This document shows, piece after piece, positions 1 to 10,221 of a DNA stretch of 64,000 nt. The DNA is from Siphonodentalium dalli (Eukaryota; Mollusca; Scaphopoda; Gadilida; Siphonodentaliidae): NCBI GenBank assembly GCA_032622095.1, contig CP136061.1:62187127-62251126 (forward strand). The letters run 5' to 3'. Below the pieces are notes generated by a model. That model did no database searches. It worked only from the letters and a program-made list of their open reading frames with translations, and was not told the origin of the DNA. Position 1 is the first letter of the stretch. The number at the start of each line of letters is the position of its first letter. Position numbers and translations under genes: made by a program.

Positions 1-284
1 ATAAAAGAGAAGGGTAATTTTAATGGTGACCAGGTCCCAATTTCTTGCAGACAAATTGTTCTCCGTTCTCATTACATCAGTTTTTGGAGTGGAAGCTGGA
101 TCCTGGAGCGGTTTAGTGAAATTTTGAAAACAGTTTTGAACGTACCCCCTAAAAAGTGATTTAGTTTATGCCAAAATTTTGAATTTAGAAATTTTTGGAA
201 AAAATGCTCCCAATGAGTTAATAAAGATGCCAAATGTTTTGATAGAATCATCTTCAGTTGCAGAATGCTGACTCTGTGCCACAC
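1..284. other. Unassigned AT-rich sequence
   Basis: I see no gene, splice-bounded exon or clear repeat here. The open frames in it have no recognisable motif. Confidence 0.5.
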
Positions 285-395
285 TAAGCGTATGTCGGAC
301 ATAATTCGCATTCCATAATTATAATTATCCGTCACGGGACCAACGTGTCAATTGTGTAATGTCATTAACATTCCATAGATCTACTCCTCCGTCAC
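285..395. repeat. Minisatellite, left block (about 60-bp unit)
   Basis: About two degenerate units of a 60-65 bp repeat are visible, each built around the words CAACGTGTCAATTGTGTAAT, GCATTCCATA and TCCGTCAC. The same unit resumes at 1049, so the CAT microsatellite between them appears to have grown inside, or been inserted into, a minisatellite array. Confidence 0.7.
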
Positions 396-446
396 CGCTG
401 CAAATTAATGCAGAACATGGATATATACATATATACAATGGGGTCA

Positions 447-530
447 CTTGCATTATCATCATCATCAACATCCCCATCGTCATCATCATTTTCATCATCA
501 TCATCATCATCATCATTATTCATCAGCACC

Positions 531-562
<32 letters not shown>

Positions 563-1000
563 CATCATCATCGTCGCCATCATCATTATCATCGTCACCA
601 TCAACACCGTCGGCATCACACCATCTTCATCACCATCCTCATCATCACCATCTTCATCATCATAGTCATCATGAATTCAATCGTCATCTTCATCTTCACC
701 GTCATCATCCGTATCGTCACCATCGTCAACATTTGTGTCTTTATACATCTTCGTCCCCATCCATCGTCATCATTGTCCATCATCAGCTTCGTCGCCGTTG
801 TTATCGTCGTCGTCAATCGTCATCATTGTCGTCGCTGTCATGTTTATCCTCATCATCACCAACATCGTCATCATTTTCGTCATAACCATCATCATAAACG
901 ACGTCATCGTCGTCGTCATATCTCCATCGTACAATGCAGTCATCATCAGTATCGTCGCCATTAGCGCCGTCGACCTAATCATCTTCATCTTGTCATCGTA
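447..1000. repeat. (CAT/ATC)n microsatellite with degenerate flanks
   Basis: Around 550 bp of CAT/ATC/GTC trinucleotide repeat, purest between about 480 and 590 and increasingly degenerate to the right. All six frames give artificial poly-His, poly-Ser, poly-Ile, poly-Met or poly-Asp reading frames. These are by-products of the repeat, not genes. Confidence 0.9.
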
Positions 1001-1048
1001 GTGATTATCGTCCTGGCAACGCTTATGGCGTCCTCGTCAATATCGTCA

Positions 1049-1335
1049 TGTGATCAACGTGTCAATTGTGTAATCACACTCACATTCCATATATATATAG
1101 TTCTCCATCGTGGGAACGCCATGGGATCAATGTGTCAATTGTGCAATCTGATTCGCACTCCATATAGCTCTAAATCTCCGTCACAGGATCAACGTGTCAG
1201 TTGTGTAATCTCACTCGCATTCCATATATCTGAGTCCCCGTGATGTGAACAAATTGTCCATTGTGTAATCTCATTTGCATTTCATAGCTCTAAGTCTACG
1301 TCATGGGATCAACGTGTCAATTGCGTAATTTTTAT
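1049..1335. repeat. Minisatellite, right block (about 63-bp unit, four to five copies)
   Basis: The words GATCAACGTGTCAATTGTGT, TCACTCGCATTCCATA and CTCCGTCA recur at about 63-bp spacing. It is the continuation of the 285-395 block. No coding potential is seen. Confidence 0.75.
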
Positions 1336-1353
1336 TTAATGTGTTAATTTTAA

Positions 1354-1688
1354 AGGGGTACTGTACACTAAATCGGGCCATTTACGGGACCATCTCCTTT
1401 TATACTCAACCGAATATGTGCAACAAATTAATGAATTTGAGCCATGGATTAGTGCAAAATACACTCATATGCTCTATGAACGATGCAAACAACATGGTAA
1501 TTATAATGAAAATGAATTTATGACTCGAGCCATTTATTCATTTTTATTGTAATTACCATGTTGTTTTGAGCACATGATTGTATTTTGCACTAATCCATTG
1601 CTCAAATTCATTCATTTGTTGCATATATTCTGTTGAGTATAAAAGGAAATGGTCCCATAAATGGCCAGATTTAGTGTAGAGTACCCCT
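1354..1688. mobile_element. Foldback MITE with TTAA target duplication
   Basis: The two arms, roughly 1354-1515 and 1530-1688, are near-complete inverted copies. Both ends read AGGGGTAC inward and are flanked by TTAA (1350-1353 and 1689-1692). A TTAA duplication is known for piggyBac and Kolobok transposons, and purine-rich AG ends fit Kolobok somewhat better. That assignment is inference. There is no transposase, so it is non-autonomous. A fragment of the same family is seen at 41069-41145. Confidence 0.8.
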
Positions 1689-1832
1689 TTAAGGTCGATG
1701 TCGCACAAAGAAAACTTCACAATAATGGGCTCATATCTTCAATTCATATTAACTTCCATGCACATGTAGTATTATTGTGGAGTCAACCGCTCCAGGGACA
1801 TACATGTACATGTAAATAAAGACAATACATAC

Positions 1833-2039
1833 CCTTATGACGTTACCGTTTGATGTCCCAGCAATTATCACTGACCGGTTATCTGCCACTACGGCATCTA
1901 GTGACGTGATCAGAGTCTCATAAAATTCCATAACTGGAGTGGAAGACATAGGTTCATTGCCAACTACAACAGCCCATCTGTTGGGGGGTTCGATAGTGTT
2001 GCAGAGGAAGAAATCATCGTCTTCATCATTAAGTGTTTG
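1833..2039 (-). CDS. Plexin-type sema domain, C-terminal exon (partial gene)
   Basis: This 207-bp exon of 69 codons is bounded by an acceptor (TTTTTCTCTAG just above 2040) and a donor (GTATGT starting at 1832), phase 0 at both ends. It follows in frame from the exon ending at 2708. The translation contains ITSLDAVVADNRSVIIAGTS and then NGNVIR, which resembles the last blade of plexin sema domains, where a hydrophobic strand precedes a GTSDG-like turn. The next exon (PSI and IPT domains, membrane segment, cytoplasmic GAP region) is not found left of 1833, where only a MITE and satellite DNA lie. The gene either continues outside the window or is truncated. Plexins are semaphorin receptors at the cell surface. 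Confidence 0.75.
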
Positions 2040-2707
2040 CTAGAGAAAAACAATTGAAATCACATTACGATACTTATCCCAACGCACTGTGAAGCAATGC
2101 ACGTTATCAATGCAGTGTTAGTGTATATTCTCATGAAATGTACAGATAAACCCATGTATAGTTCTTTGTAATAAATATAAATATTCTCTACAACAGGCCA
2201 GACTTTCCAAGCCTTGAATGACCACATTGCGGACCATTAGATTCATGCTTGAATTGATATACGGCGAACACAACCAAACTATAATATCATTTTCTAAAAT
2301 TGCTTTGGTGGTGTATTTACGAGGTGTATTTTGGAGCGCAGTCCACCATGTGGATTTAATCGATTCATTTACCGGCTTGTGTTGATCATCAGAACGTGAG
2401 AAAACAATCGATAAATATATGATTAACCATTTCTATACTACATCATCAATGACGAGTAGTTATCCAATGGGAAATATTCGGGTAATAAGTGCAACAACCG
2501 ACCATATATATAGGCAATAAATAGGACCCCTTCTGTACTTTTATTAATATGTCGTCTGCTTATATTACCCGTATACATCCATCCAAATCAATAATAGACC
2601 ATTCCAATGTACTCAGAGAATCCATTTAGTATAGAAAGGTTAATTTGAGGTTTGAAAATTGTAGGATAATCAGGGATAATAGGAGTCGCTTTAAGAAAAG
2701 CTCTTAC
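2040..2707 (-). other. Intron between the two plexin-like exons
   Basis: The 668-bp gap between two phase-matched exons begins with GTAAGAG and ends with a pyrimidine-rich TTTTTCTCTAG on the minus strand. No repeat or ORF of note lies within it. Confidence 0.75.
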
Positions 2708-3741
2708 CGTGTAATTGGCACAATGGTCTTGCCCCACAGATAAATAACCACCACCGCCGGTATGTAATTGCCCAGTATAACACTTCTTGGTATTCTTTTT
2801 TAGCATTTGCCTTGAAGTGGACATGCGAAAAATGCAAATAGCTGAACTGGAAGCGTTTCCTGTTTCCGACGAAAACGCACCCACAAGAATTCTGTCTGTT
2901 GGCAACATAGTAGAGTTCAAAATGGTGACAGCGCGTACAACATTGTAGTTATTCGACTGCGTCTTACAGTTTAACGGCATGTCTATATAAGATGTATACA
3001 ATTTGTCCTGTTGACAAATTTGGACTAGCTTTGGTACATACTCAGAATTCCCAACTGTCATGTTTTGCTGTGACACGAAATAGTTGTATCCGCTGTCACT
3101 AAAACCAAACATATAACTGAGGACGAAATCTCCAGGATCGACGACACGATCCATTGCTCTGGACAGCAAATGTATCGCGGATGTTTTAGTCACAAGGCCT
3201 TCCAGCTTGTATTCATACTCAAAAGCATCGCTTACACCGAATCGCCTCGTCGATATCGCGGGGACTGAATCTCTGAATCTGCTATCTTCCAAAGACGTGC
3301 CACTATAAGGTGATGCAACGTATATAGCGTTGTTGCCACTTGGTCCTGGGGCAACGAAAGCAACGGTGGACAAATTGGGATTGTTTGAAGCTACGGCAAA
3401 ATCTACTTGTTCGTGAAATCCCCGAACATTACCTAGATCTGCTATGTTTCGTGCCTCACACGCACCCTGATAAACCGACCCGCATGTCAGAAGTCTGGAG
3501 TTTTCGCGGTCTACTATTAAAATTTGGTTTTTGTTGTCCGTGTTGGATTTCGGATAACTGCAAGGAGCCGGCGGGGGTGCACAACGGGTGCTGTCGTTCA
3601 CGGGTCCCGTTTCCTGCCGCTGTAACTCCGTGAGGTTTGAGTCCAGCTCGTAGATCACATTGGTTGCTCCTACGTATATGTTTCCCGTTTGTTCAGCTAA
3701 CACCATGCGAGCTAATGGTGCCGAACTCGAGAATAATCGCT
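2708..3741 (-). CDS. Plexin-type sema domain, main exon (partial gene)
   Basis: This exon encodes about 344 residues of an extracellular sema beta-propeller. Family marks in order: LARMVLAEQTGNIYVGATN (first blade), RCAPPPAPC, the asparagine-rich turn NTDNKNQILIVD, then RLLTCGSVYQGACEAR, which matches the plexin CGS..QG.C pattern. Later come STRRFGVSDAFEYEY, YNYFVSQQ and a Cys-containing LVQICQQDKLYTSYIDMPL block. The last two lean towards plexin B over plexin A, but this is tentative. The start is set at the acceptor CCTTTACTTTCAG because the open frame above it (to 3850) has no family similarity. The exon carries two bases of a split codon first and ends at GTAAGAG (2707). No stop or frameshift is visible. 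The signal-peptide exon was not found. Confidence 0.88.
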
Positions 3742-4107
3742 CTGAAAGTAAAGGAAACAATGTACATTTATATAAAAGCCAAACACCTAGAGACAGGAAT
3801 GAGACGACAATGTGTTGTGTTTCACCCTTCTCAATATTACCCCTCGTCAAGTGGTCCTGCTAATTTGCTATGATGCTGTTGGGTCCTGCTGAATTGCTAT
3901 TATGTTAGTAGCACAAACTGATGCTGTTAACAATACCGTTATTTTTTATGAAGTTGTCATTTTTGCGGTGTTCAGATAGTCTGAACATATCCAGGAAAAT
4001 TCATTATGTGTATCAACATTCAACATATAAACACCTCAAATAAAATATTTCGCGATATAAATACCTAAAACAAAGTAAGTTCCCCCTCTCAAATAATACC
4101 CTAATAT
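3742..4107. other. Intronic or upstream sequence, unassigned
   Basis: This is sequence upstream of the plexin-like acceptor. The reading frame continues to an ATG at 3850 and would add a hydrophobic stretch, but I treat it as intron because of the strong acceptor at 3742. Nothing else is recognised. Confidence 0.5.
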
Positions 4108-4435
4108 CTCCTATGTTATTCATCAGATCGTTTTGAAATTGTTAAAGAAATGAGAACATGCATGGGAAATACAAAATATTCTGGTTGTCAAGTATACCGA
4201 TGGTTTTCTAATCTTCTTTTGAATGTCGCTTGATTGGAAATATCACACTTTAAACTCTGACGCTTAACATAATTGCGTGTTGGTGGGTTAAAAATTTTCC
4301 AATCAAGCGACATTCAGAAGAAGGTTAGAAAAACATCGGAACAATTAACTGCCACAGAGTTCTGCAATTACCATGTTCTCAATTCGTTAAATATTTCATA
4401 ATGATCTGATGAATAACATAGGAGACACTGTCGAC
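4108..4435. mobile_element. Foldback element (imperfect inverted repeat)
   Basis: The left arm (about 4108-4245) and right arm (about 4290-4435) are inverted copies. The outer word CTCCTATGTTATTCATCAGA and the inner word AATGTCGCTTGATTGGAAA are nearly exact in both. The loop is about 45 bp. I could not resolve a target duplication, so the superfamily is open. Confidence 0.7.
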
Positions 4436-4686
4436 AGAACACCGCAGTAAATTTGGGAATTCAACCTCATGGGGAAGGGGGACATGTAGGCTGAAGTTGT
4501 CTAACGGTTGGAAAATTTGAGCAACCATGTGCAAATATTAACCCAGTGTAGCACAGTTCGAAATTGAAAGCCATCTAAAAAAATCCTAGCATCGTGTCTG
4601 TCAAGATGTGGTACATGTATCAATCTTTTTAGAGGAGGTCTGGTCGAATAAATTAGATATATCATTGTAAGCAGTGGCGCAGTGGT

Positions 4687-5088
4687 CAAGCCTGCAAATA
4701 GCGTGTCTGTCATTTGCAGAATGAGGTCACCAGAGGGTGAATTTGGTGATGCTATCTCGCATAGCGGGCTAACATCACCAAATTCACCATCTGGAGACCT
4801 CATTCTGCTTAGGCCGCATCTTCTGGGAAGTATCTATTGTATCAAATTAACATTGGTTTTAGTTACTTTTTCCCTTCTGGGAAGTTTCTATATCCCCTAA
4901 TTTGCAGAAGATAAAATTCATAATCGATGTGCCCAATGGGTGAACATCACCAACTTCAACTGGGAACTTCATTCTGATCCTAGGTCTACCATAGCAGTTG
5001 ATGGCCTAAGCTTTGTGGGATAGCGTCACTAAATTCACCCTCTGGGGACCTCATTCTACAAATGACAGACACGCTATTTGCAGGCTTG
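4687..5088. mobile_element. MITE with 8-bp target duplication (hAT-like)
   Basis: The terminal inverted repeats start CAAGCCTGCAAATAGCGTGT and extend about 75 bp (left 4687-4760, right 5015-5088). The flanks carry an exact 8-bp duplication GCAGTGGT (4679-4686 and 5089-5096). Inside, a second inverted copy of the sub-terminal block (about 4720-4806) gives a compound hairpin. An 8-bp duplication is known for hAT transposons; the family call is inference. No transposase is present. Confidence 0.8.
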
Positions 5089-5123
5089 GCAGTGGTAAGT
5101 AATTATCAACAACTCGTCGCATA

Positions 5124-5141
5124 ACGTTCACTTCTCAGTGA
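5124..5141 (+). repeat. Partial 34-bp hairpin-satellite unit
   Basis: The sequence GTTCACTTCTCAGTGA directly precedes the first Helitron start. It is the 3' end of the 34-bp satellite unit seen intact at 6139-6172. Confidence 0.8.
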
Positions 5142-6138
5142 TCTAAGATATATTTTGGGATTTCTGTTTATCTGTCTGTCTGTTAGCTATGGCCGGGAAA
5201 ACTGCCGGCCGGATTTCGCCGAAACTTGCTATCTAATGATAAAATCCAGGATGGAATGTCATCGCACCGCTTCTGAGAACGTCAGAGCACTCATACTCCA
5301 ATCCCCCGCCACCGCAATGGGTAGTTCATGGGTTAATCGCGTGATAGTTAAAGAGCGTTCGTATCCGCAGTGTCGTTGATAAAGAGAATTTAGACACTGT
5401 TAAACCGTTATATAGGAAATATGCATGCATTTCCATTGCATAGATCTCGCTGTTACGAATCTTCCCAGGGCTGGCAAAATTGTTAATAAATGCGTTTATG
5501 TCTCTTCAATAATTGCCTAATACAATTAAAGCGTGGAGTCTGTCCATTTTCCCATGAAAAATCGAATTCTACGACCATCGGGTTCGAGATATGTTATTAT
5601 TTCCGACATCGTCATTTTTGTCACTCGAAATCACTTCGGCGTCAATTCATCCCTTGCGATGCCTTCTAAAATTAAGAATTCACTTCCCAATTATGCCCCA
5701 GGGTGTGGACTATGAGGAGAGATTTATTGCAAGTCATAAGATATTTTGTATTGCCCGGGAACAATACTTATTAGTTGATTCCATCGATCGTCTTATGTTT
5801 CCGTTTTCGACGCATCGCGTAAATAATGTACTTGCACTAAATCGTACCTCTTGACTCATCGCCGAGAGGCTTTATCTGTATGACATCATAAGGGTGCTGC
5901 TCTGTTTTGGACGGGTCAAAACCGTCAAATCGTTACCCCGACCTAACCTTGACCTTCAAAATGGTCAATTCAAGGTCAAATCGGGTAAAACGGACGGATT
6001 TCGACGAAATTTTCTACCTAGGGCTACTTTTTTCCGGGGAGTGTTTTGGACGGGTCAAATCGTTACTCCGACCTGACCTTGACCTTCAAAATGGTCAATT
6101 CAAGGTCAAAGCCCGGACGAAGTCGGGTCACCTGCTAG
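5142..6138 (+). mobile_element. Non-autonomous Helitron, copy 1
   Basis: The element starts TCTAAGATATATTTT after an A and ends CTAG before a T, as expected for insertion between A and T. A TCTG-rich leader follows the start. Near the 3' end are ACCTTGACCTTCAAAATGGT blocks. The last 30 bases form the hairpin CCCGGACGAAGTCGGG followed by TCACCTGCTAG. No Rep or helicase ORF is present. Reading frames inside it are not genes. Confidence 0.8.
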
Positions 6139-6172
6139 TATTATATATATAGCATTGTTCACTTCTCAGTGA
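6139..6172 (+). repeat. 34-bp hairpin-satellite unit (empty-site spacer)
   Basis: Exactly 34 bases lie between Helitron copies 1 and 2: a TATTATATATATAGC half followed by a TTCACT-TCTC-AGTGA hairpin half. The same 34-base spacer recurs at 6807-6840 and 7439-7472. Confidence 0.85.
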
Positions 6173-6806
6173 TCTATTATATATTTTGAAAGATCTGTGT
6201 GTGTGTGTGTGTATCTCGATGAAACTTGGTATGTGGGGGTATTTTCGGGTCAGGAGTAACATAGGCCTATTAATTTGTCCGTGCGAGGTCAACTTTTCAC
6301 GTGCCGAGGTCAAATCTGTTTTTACGCCGTTTTGCGCTAATATATTTCAGTTCGGTGCTCACAAATCGATTCGAAACAGCGTGAATAATAAAACGCCAGT
6401 CATAACAATGACACTGTGAGAATCTTTCGTGTTTCCTCTTTCCAATGATGTATCACACGCCTGTGTACGTTTAAAGTGTCTACCTTAATTATCGGGAAGA
6501 ACGCAGGACCATGCTTCGCTCATCGAAAATCATCGCGTAAATATATTACGCCATCAACATATCGTGACGTGATCGCGTTAACTCTTAACCGGCCGATGTC
6601 GCGTTAACTCATCACCGTCCGAGGTATCCGCAAATGACATTGGGCTATATATCTCGGAAACGGGTGGAGCTATCGACTTGAAATTTGGTATGTGAATGTA
6701 TCTTGCCCCGGATGCGCATGCGCAGACCAGATCTCGGTAACGGGTGGAGAAATCGACTTGAAATTTGGTTTTTGAATAGCCCGGACGAAGTCGGGTCACC
6801 TTCTAG
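6173..6806 (+). mobile_element. Non-autonomous Helitron, copy 2
   Basis: It starts TCTATTATATATTTTG, ends TTCTAG, and carries the terminal hairpin CCCGGACGAAGTCGGG. The body includes TTCAGTTCGGTGCTCACAAA and ATCGTGACGTGATCGCGTTA, shared with copy 4, so copies 2 and 4 form one subfamily. It has no coding capacity. Confidence 0.83.
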
Positions 6807-6840
6807 TATTATATATATAGCATTGTTCACTTCTCAGTGA
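6807..6840 (+). repeat. 34-bp hairpin-satellite unit
   Basis: A 34-base unit sits between Helitron copies 2 and 3. It is identical in arrangement to 6139-6172. Confidence 0.85.
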
Positions 6841-7438
6841 TCTATTATATATTTTGGAAGATCTGTCTGTCTGTGTGTGTGTTCGCGATGAACTCGAAAA
6901 CGGCCCAGCCGATTTCGATGAAACTTGGTATGTGGGGGTATTTTCGGCCGGTTGGCATAGGCATATTAATTTGTCCGTGCGACGTGACCTTGACCTTGAA
7001 ATCGGGTCATTTCAAGGTCAAACGCCCGAATATCACGGGATTTCGATGAAACTTGGTATGTGGGGGTACTTTCGTATGGGGAGTCTCATAAGCATATTCA
7101 TTTGCCCGTGCGACGTGACATTGACCTTGAAATCGGGTCAATTCAAGGTCAAATCGCAAATTTTGATGGGATTTCGACAAACTTTTATACATAGGGTTAC
7201 TTTTGTCCACTGTGTGTTTTGGGCGGGTCGAGTCGTGACCCCGACCTGACCTTGACCTTCAAAATGATAAATTCAAGGTCAAATCGGGTAAAACCGGATG
7301 GATTTCGACGGGTACTTTTGTCGGGTACTTTTGTCCTGGCAGTGTTTTCGACGGGTCAAATTGTGACCCCACCTGACCTTCATCTTCAAAATGGACAATT
7401 CAAGGTGAAAGCCCGGACGAAGTCGGGTCACCTTCTAG
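6841..7438 (+). mobile_element. Non-autonomous Helitron, copy 3
   Basis: It starts TCTATTATATATTTTG, has a TCTG/TG-rich leader, repeated TTTCGATGAAACTTGGTATG and ACCTTGACCTTGAAATCGGG blocks, and ends with hairpin CCCGGACGAAGTCGGG plus CTTCTAG. It shares its body with the right part of copy 1 rather than with copy 2. Confidence 0.83.
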
Positions 7439-7508
7439 TATTATATATATAGCATTTTTCACTTCTCAGTGATATTATATATATATAGCATTGTTCACTT
7501 CTCAGTGA
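7439..7508 (+). repeat. Two tandem hairpin-satellite units (34 and 36 bp)
   Basis: Two complete units stand in tandem without a Helitron between them. This shows the satellite exists as an array by itself. The second unit has one extra TA. Confidence 0.85.
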
Positions 7509-8280
7509 TATTATAGCGCCCGCTCTCCCGCGGCGAAGCCGCGGAAGCGAAGCGACGAGGGTATACGTATGCGAATATGAGATATATACTAATCGACTTT
7601 TTCGGCCCAATCTAAAAATAAATTGAAATCACCTAAAATAGGATAATTTATTCATAACTGAAGGGTCAGCCAGGGTCAGCGGAGTCCAAAATTCTATTGT
7701 TGGCAACGGTCGCCATTTTGTATTGATTAATGCCACCTCGAAATGTGTAATTGGGCAAAATGCTCCAGGGCAAAAATAAAAAACTTTGATCTAGCAACTG
7801 TTAGCTATACTTCATCATATGTAGGAACATCATGCTCCTAAAGCCAAATATATTTTCAAAAAGTGAATGTAAATTGAACAAAAGGTCTGGTTAACAAAAG
7901 AGTTAAATTGCATGAAAAAGTTTTGTTTACATATATCATAAAATTATTAAAAATATTTACCCAGAAAGAGGAATCTAGCGACCTTGCTGACCGTTTACAT
8001 ATTACCTTCAATTTTCTAACGGTATTTCGGCCTAAAAAATTGATGAAATATTCTCAAAGTTCAAGGCCGACAAACGGGAAACCAGTAAAGGCGTCATGAT
8101 ATCAAGACGTACACCATGACGTCACTACCTACACCGGCGCGCAAAATTCCAGACAGGACTGCGTCGATGGCCAGACAGCTGAGACTCGTATTACATGACA
8201 GGCTAAATATCCACATTTACGTTATATGTGATTATTTACATACATTGTATATATCATTTTCTTGTGTCCCATTATAATTA
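7509..8280. other. Unassigned sequence beside the satellite
   Basis: The satellite is interrupted at about 7516 by a GC-rich stretch with the short palindrome CCGCGGCGAAGCCGCGG, then ordinary AT-rich DNA. No gene or terminal repeat could be assigned. Confidence 0.4.
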
Positions 8281-9056
8281 GGGTGGATACACACATGCAT
8301 GTAATTTATGTGTGTAAAATACATGTCTTTTACATGGCCACAACAATAATTGACAACATTAATCACCTGCGCGCGAGCGGTTCATTGTTAACAGGCCAGA
8401 CAAGTGAGCAATGCTAAGCGAAGTCAAATTGTCTTCTATCAGTACATTTAAGGCCAGTCCAAAACATGTCTTCTCTCACAGATGCGGAAATTAGTCAAGT
8501 CTGTGTGATATCTGGCATTTTATTAATGCACGACCACCAGAACCCATACGTTTGGCATATACAGGCTTGATGTAGAACATTTTCAACAATGATCCTTGTT
8601 TGGGTGGGGTCTCGAAAGCTTCAAATCGCTAAGGGACTTAGTTGAATGTATCGGTCGGAATAATCTGGACAAGAAGGTACAATATGATATGTTTTACTTA
8701 AATAGCTCAGAGTTAGCCACCCCGCCTGGTAGCTTTTGGGGTCATATATAGCCCCTGCATGCGTCGGGGAAATCCTGATCCACCACTGCTATAAATAAGA
8801 GAGGACTGGTAATTATTTAAATAGAAAGTCTACCATATGGGTTATCCCACGAACAATTATTTTAAGTGGCCTGGCGACTCGGTCCAAGATAACGACTTAA
8901 CTACATTCCGACTTAATTGGAACTAGAACTCAGTACGTTCAACACGTAGGCAATGATTGGGTTGTCAGTGGACACATATTATATCGTCTGTATGATCCAT
9001 GTAAAACACCAAATACACGATAATTACAGATACTACATGCATGTGTGTATCCACCC
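8281..9056. mobile_element. MITE with TTA duplication (PIF/Harbinger-like)
   Basis: Perfect terminal inverted repeats of 23 bp begin GGGTGGATACACACATGCAT on both sides. The 3-bp duplication TTA flanks them (8278-8280 and 9057-9059). A TWA 3-bp duplication is typical of PIF/Harbinger elements. The 776-bp element has no transposase frame. The perfect ends suggest relatively recent movement. Confidence 0.8.
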
Positions 9057-9195
9057 TTAGGGTTTATCATCAAATCCTTCTATAAAGATAACAATTCATC
9101 CGATAATCCCATGAACAGTAACAAGCGGGCGCAAATTACGTTTACGTACATGATCATATTATATATAGCATTGTTCATTTCTCAGTGATATTATA
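9057..9195 (+). repeat. Short unassigned spacer and one satellite unit
   Basis: A hairpin-satellite unit (GCATTGTTCATTTCTCAGTG) lies at about 9155-9195, immediately left of the inverted Penelope-like element. The preceding bases show nothing. Confidence 0.6.
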
Positions 9196-10157
9196 TATAT
9201 ATAGATAACATGTGATTAAAAACACAAACACATCATTTGGCTTTAAAACTAGGCCTTTCACGGCTTCATGCAGGGCCGATCTTCAGGTTCCGCCATTTTT
9301 ATTTTGTATTGTGACGTCACTTCCGGGAGGTTGGTAGGTGACGCCATGATTATATGATGGAGTTTAGTTTCGGATTCAAAAGCTTCCGGAATTTTTCTTC
9401 CTTTTGAAGTCTTTTGAATCTGCTAACTTGCATCATCTTGTGTAATGGGAAAATTGTAATGTTATGCAAACGGCTAAATCATTGATACCAATGCTTCACA
9501 AAAGTCCATAGATGAAGCAATTGGTAAAAACTGATCACTTACTACAGAGCAAGCGACAGCCTTGGAATATAAAAAAGATTCTAACACGAGCCAAGTTTGA
9601 CAGTGGTGAAAAACGAGATAAAGAAATCACCAAATGTGGCGACCCCAGGTGCGGGACATGTTTCTGTATATTAACCGGGACACACTTCCTATTAAAGAAT
9701 GGACAAGATGTTCGCCCTAATGAAGACATGGACTGCAAATCCCAAAATCTAATTTATGTTATAATATGTTCGGGGTGTAGGGAATTCTATGTTGGAGAGA
9801 CGGGAAATTCACTTGTGGAAAGAACACGGATCCACCGCTCGCAGATCAAACATCCGGCATTACGGATGATTCCCTTAAGTGGACATCTCGATGACTGTGG
9901 CGGTAAATCCTTCCGGATTTTCCCATTACACAAGATGATGTAAGTTAGCAGATTCAAAGACTTCAAAAGGAAGAAAAATTCCGGAAGCTTTTGAACTCCA
10001 TCATATAATCATGGCGTCACCTACCAACCTCCTGGAAGTGACGTCACAATACAAAATAAAAATGGCGGAACCTGAAGATCGCCCTGAAGCCGTGAAAGGC
10101 CTAGTTTTAAAGCCAAATGATGTGTTTGTGTTTTTAATCACATGTTATCTATATATA
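9196..10157 (+). mobile_element. Inverted Penelope-like element with GIY-YIG ORF
   Basis: Two long inverted arms (about 9196-9454 and 9917-10157) flank a central unique part. Both outer ends reach into TA-rich satellite DNA. The right arm contains the last codons of the GIY-YIG ORF and its 3' untranslated part, so the left arm is the 3' end of a second copy facing the other way. Penelope-like retroelements are known to carry a C-terminal GIY-YIG endonuclease and often have terminal repeats (pLTRs) in direct or inverted arrangement. The reverse-transcriptase part is missing, so this is a 5'-truncated, non-autonomous copy or a derived two-armed element. Confidence 0.7.
9512..9943 (+). CDS. GIY-YIG endonuclease fragment of a Penelope-like element
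   Basis: The 143-residue frame has an in-frame TAG just before its first ATG, so nothing upstream is joined. In order it shows a basic linker (RQPWNIKKILTRAKFD), a Cys-rich motif KCGDPRCGTCFC, a CK preceding NLIYVIICSGC (the GIY strand), FYVGETG (the YIG strand), then a catalytic-region Arg/His run RTRIHRSQIK and an HLDDCG segment. This order matches the C-terminal nuclease region of Penelope-like elements, which nicks target DNA. The reverse transcriptase is absent. The frame stops inside the right inverted arm. It could still be translated, but I infer it is a remnant. Confidence 0.75.
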   Translation: MKQLVKTDHLLQSKRQPWNIKKILTRAKFDSGEKRDKEITKCGDPRCGTCFCILTGTHFLLKNGQDVRPNEDMDCKSQNLIYVIICSGCREFYVGETGNSLVERTRIHRSQIKHPALRMIPLSGHLDDCGGKSFRIFPLHKMM

Positions 10158-10185
10158 CCACTGTACGTTTGAACTTTCTACTATT

Positions 10186-10221
<36 letters not shown>

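Noticed and set aside
359-988. Long poly-His, poly-Ser, poly-Met and poly-Asp frames
   Set aside because: All derive from the CAT/ATC microsatellite read in six frames; no gene structure supports them.
3742-3850. ATG-extended start of the plexin-like exon with a hydrophobic stretch
   Set aside because: A strong acceptor at 3742 and the absence of family similarity above it indicate intron read-through rather than a signal peptide.
4671-4700. tRNA A-box-like GTGGCGCAGTGGTCAAG
   Set aside because: It is made by the MITE target duplication meeting the MITE end; no B box or cloverleaf follows.
5533-7452. Numerous 60-130 residue frames inside Helitrons
   Set aside because: They follow repeated non-coding blocks and recur between copies with shifted frames.
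10020-10120. Hammerhead-ribozyme-like core (CTGAAGA ... GAAA) in the Penelope arms, expected because Penelope repeats can carry such ribozymes
   Set aside because: Stem II is plausible in the left arm (CGGC/GCCG) and a GGC/GCC stem III can be drawn, but the U required before the cleavage site and a convincing stem I are missing in both arms.
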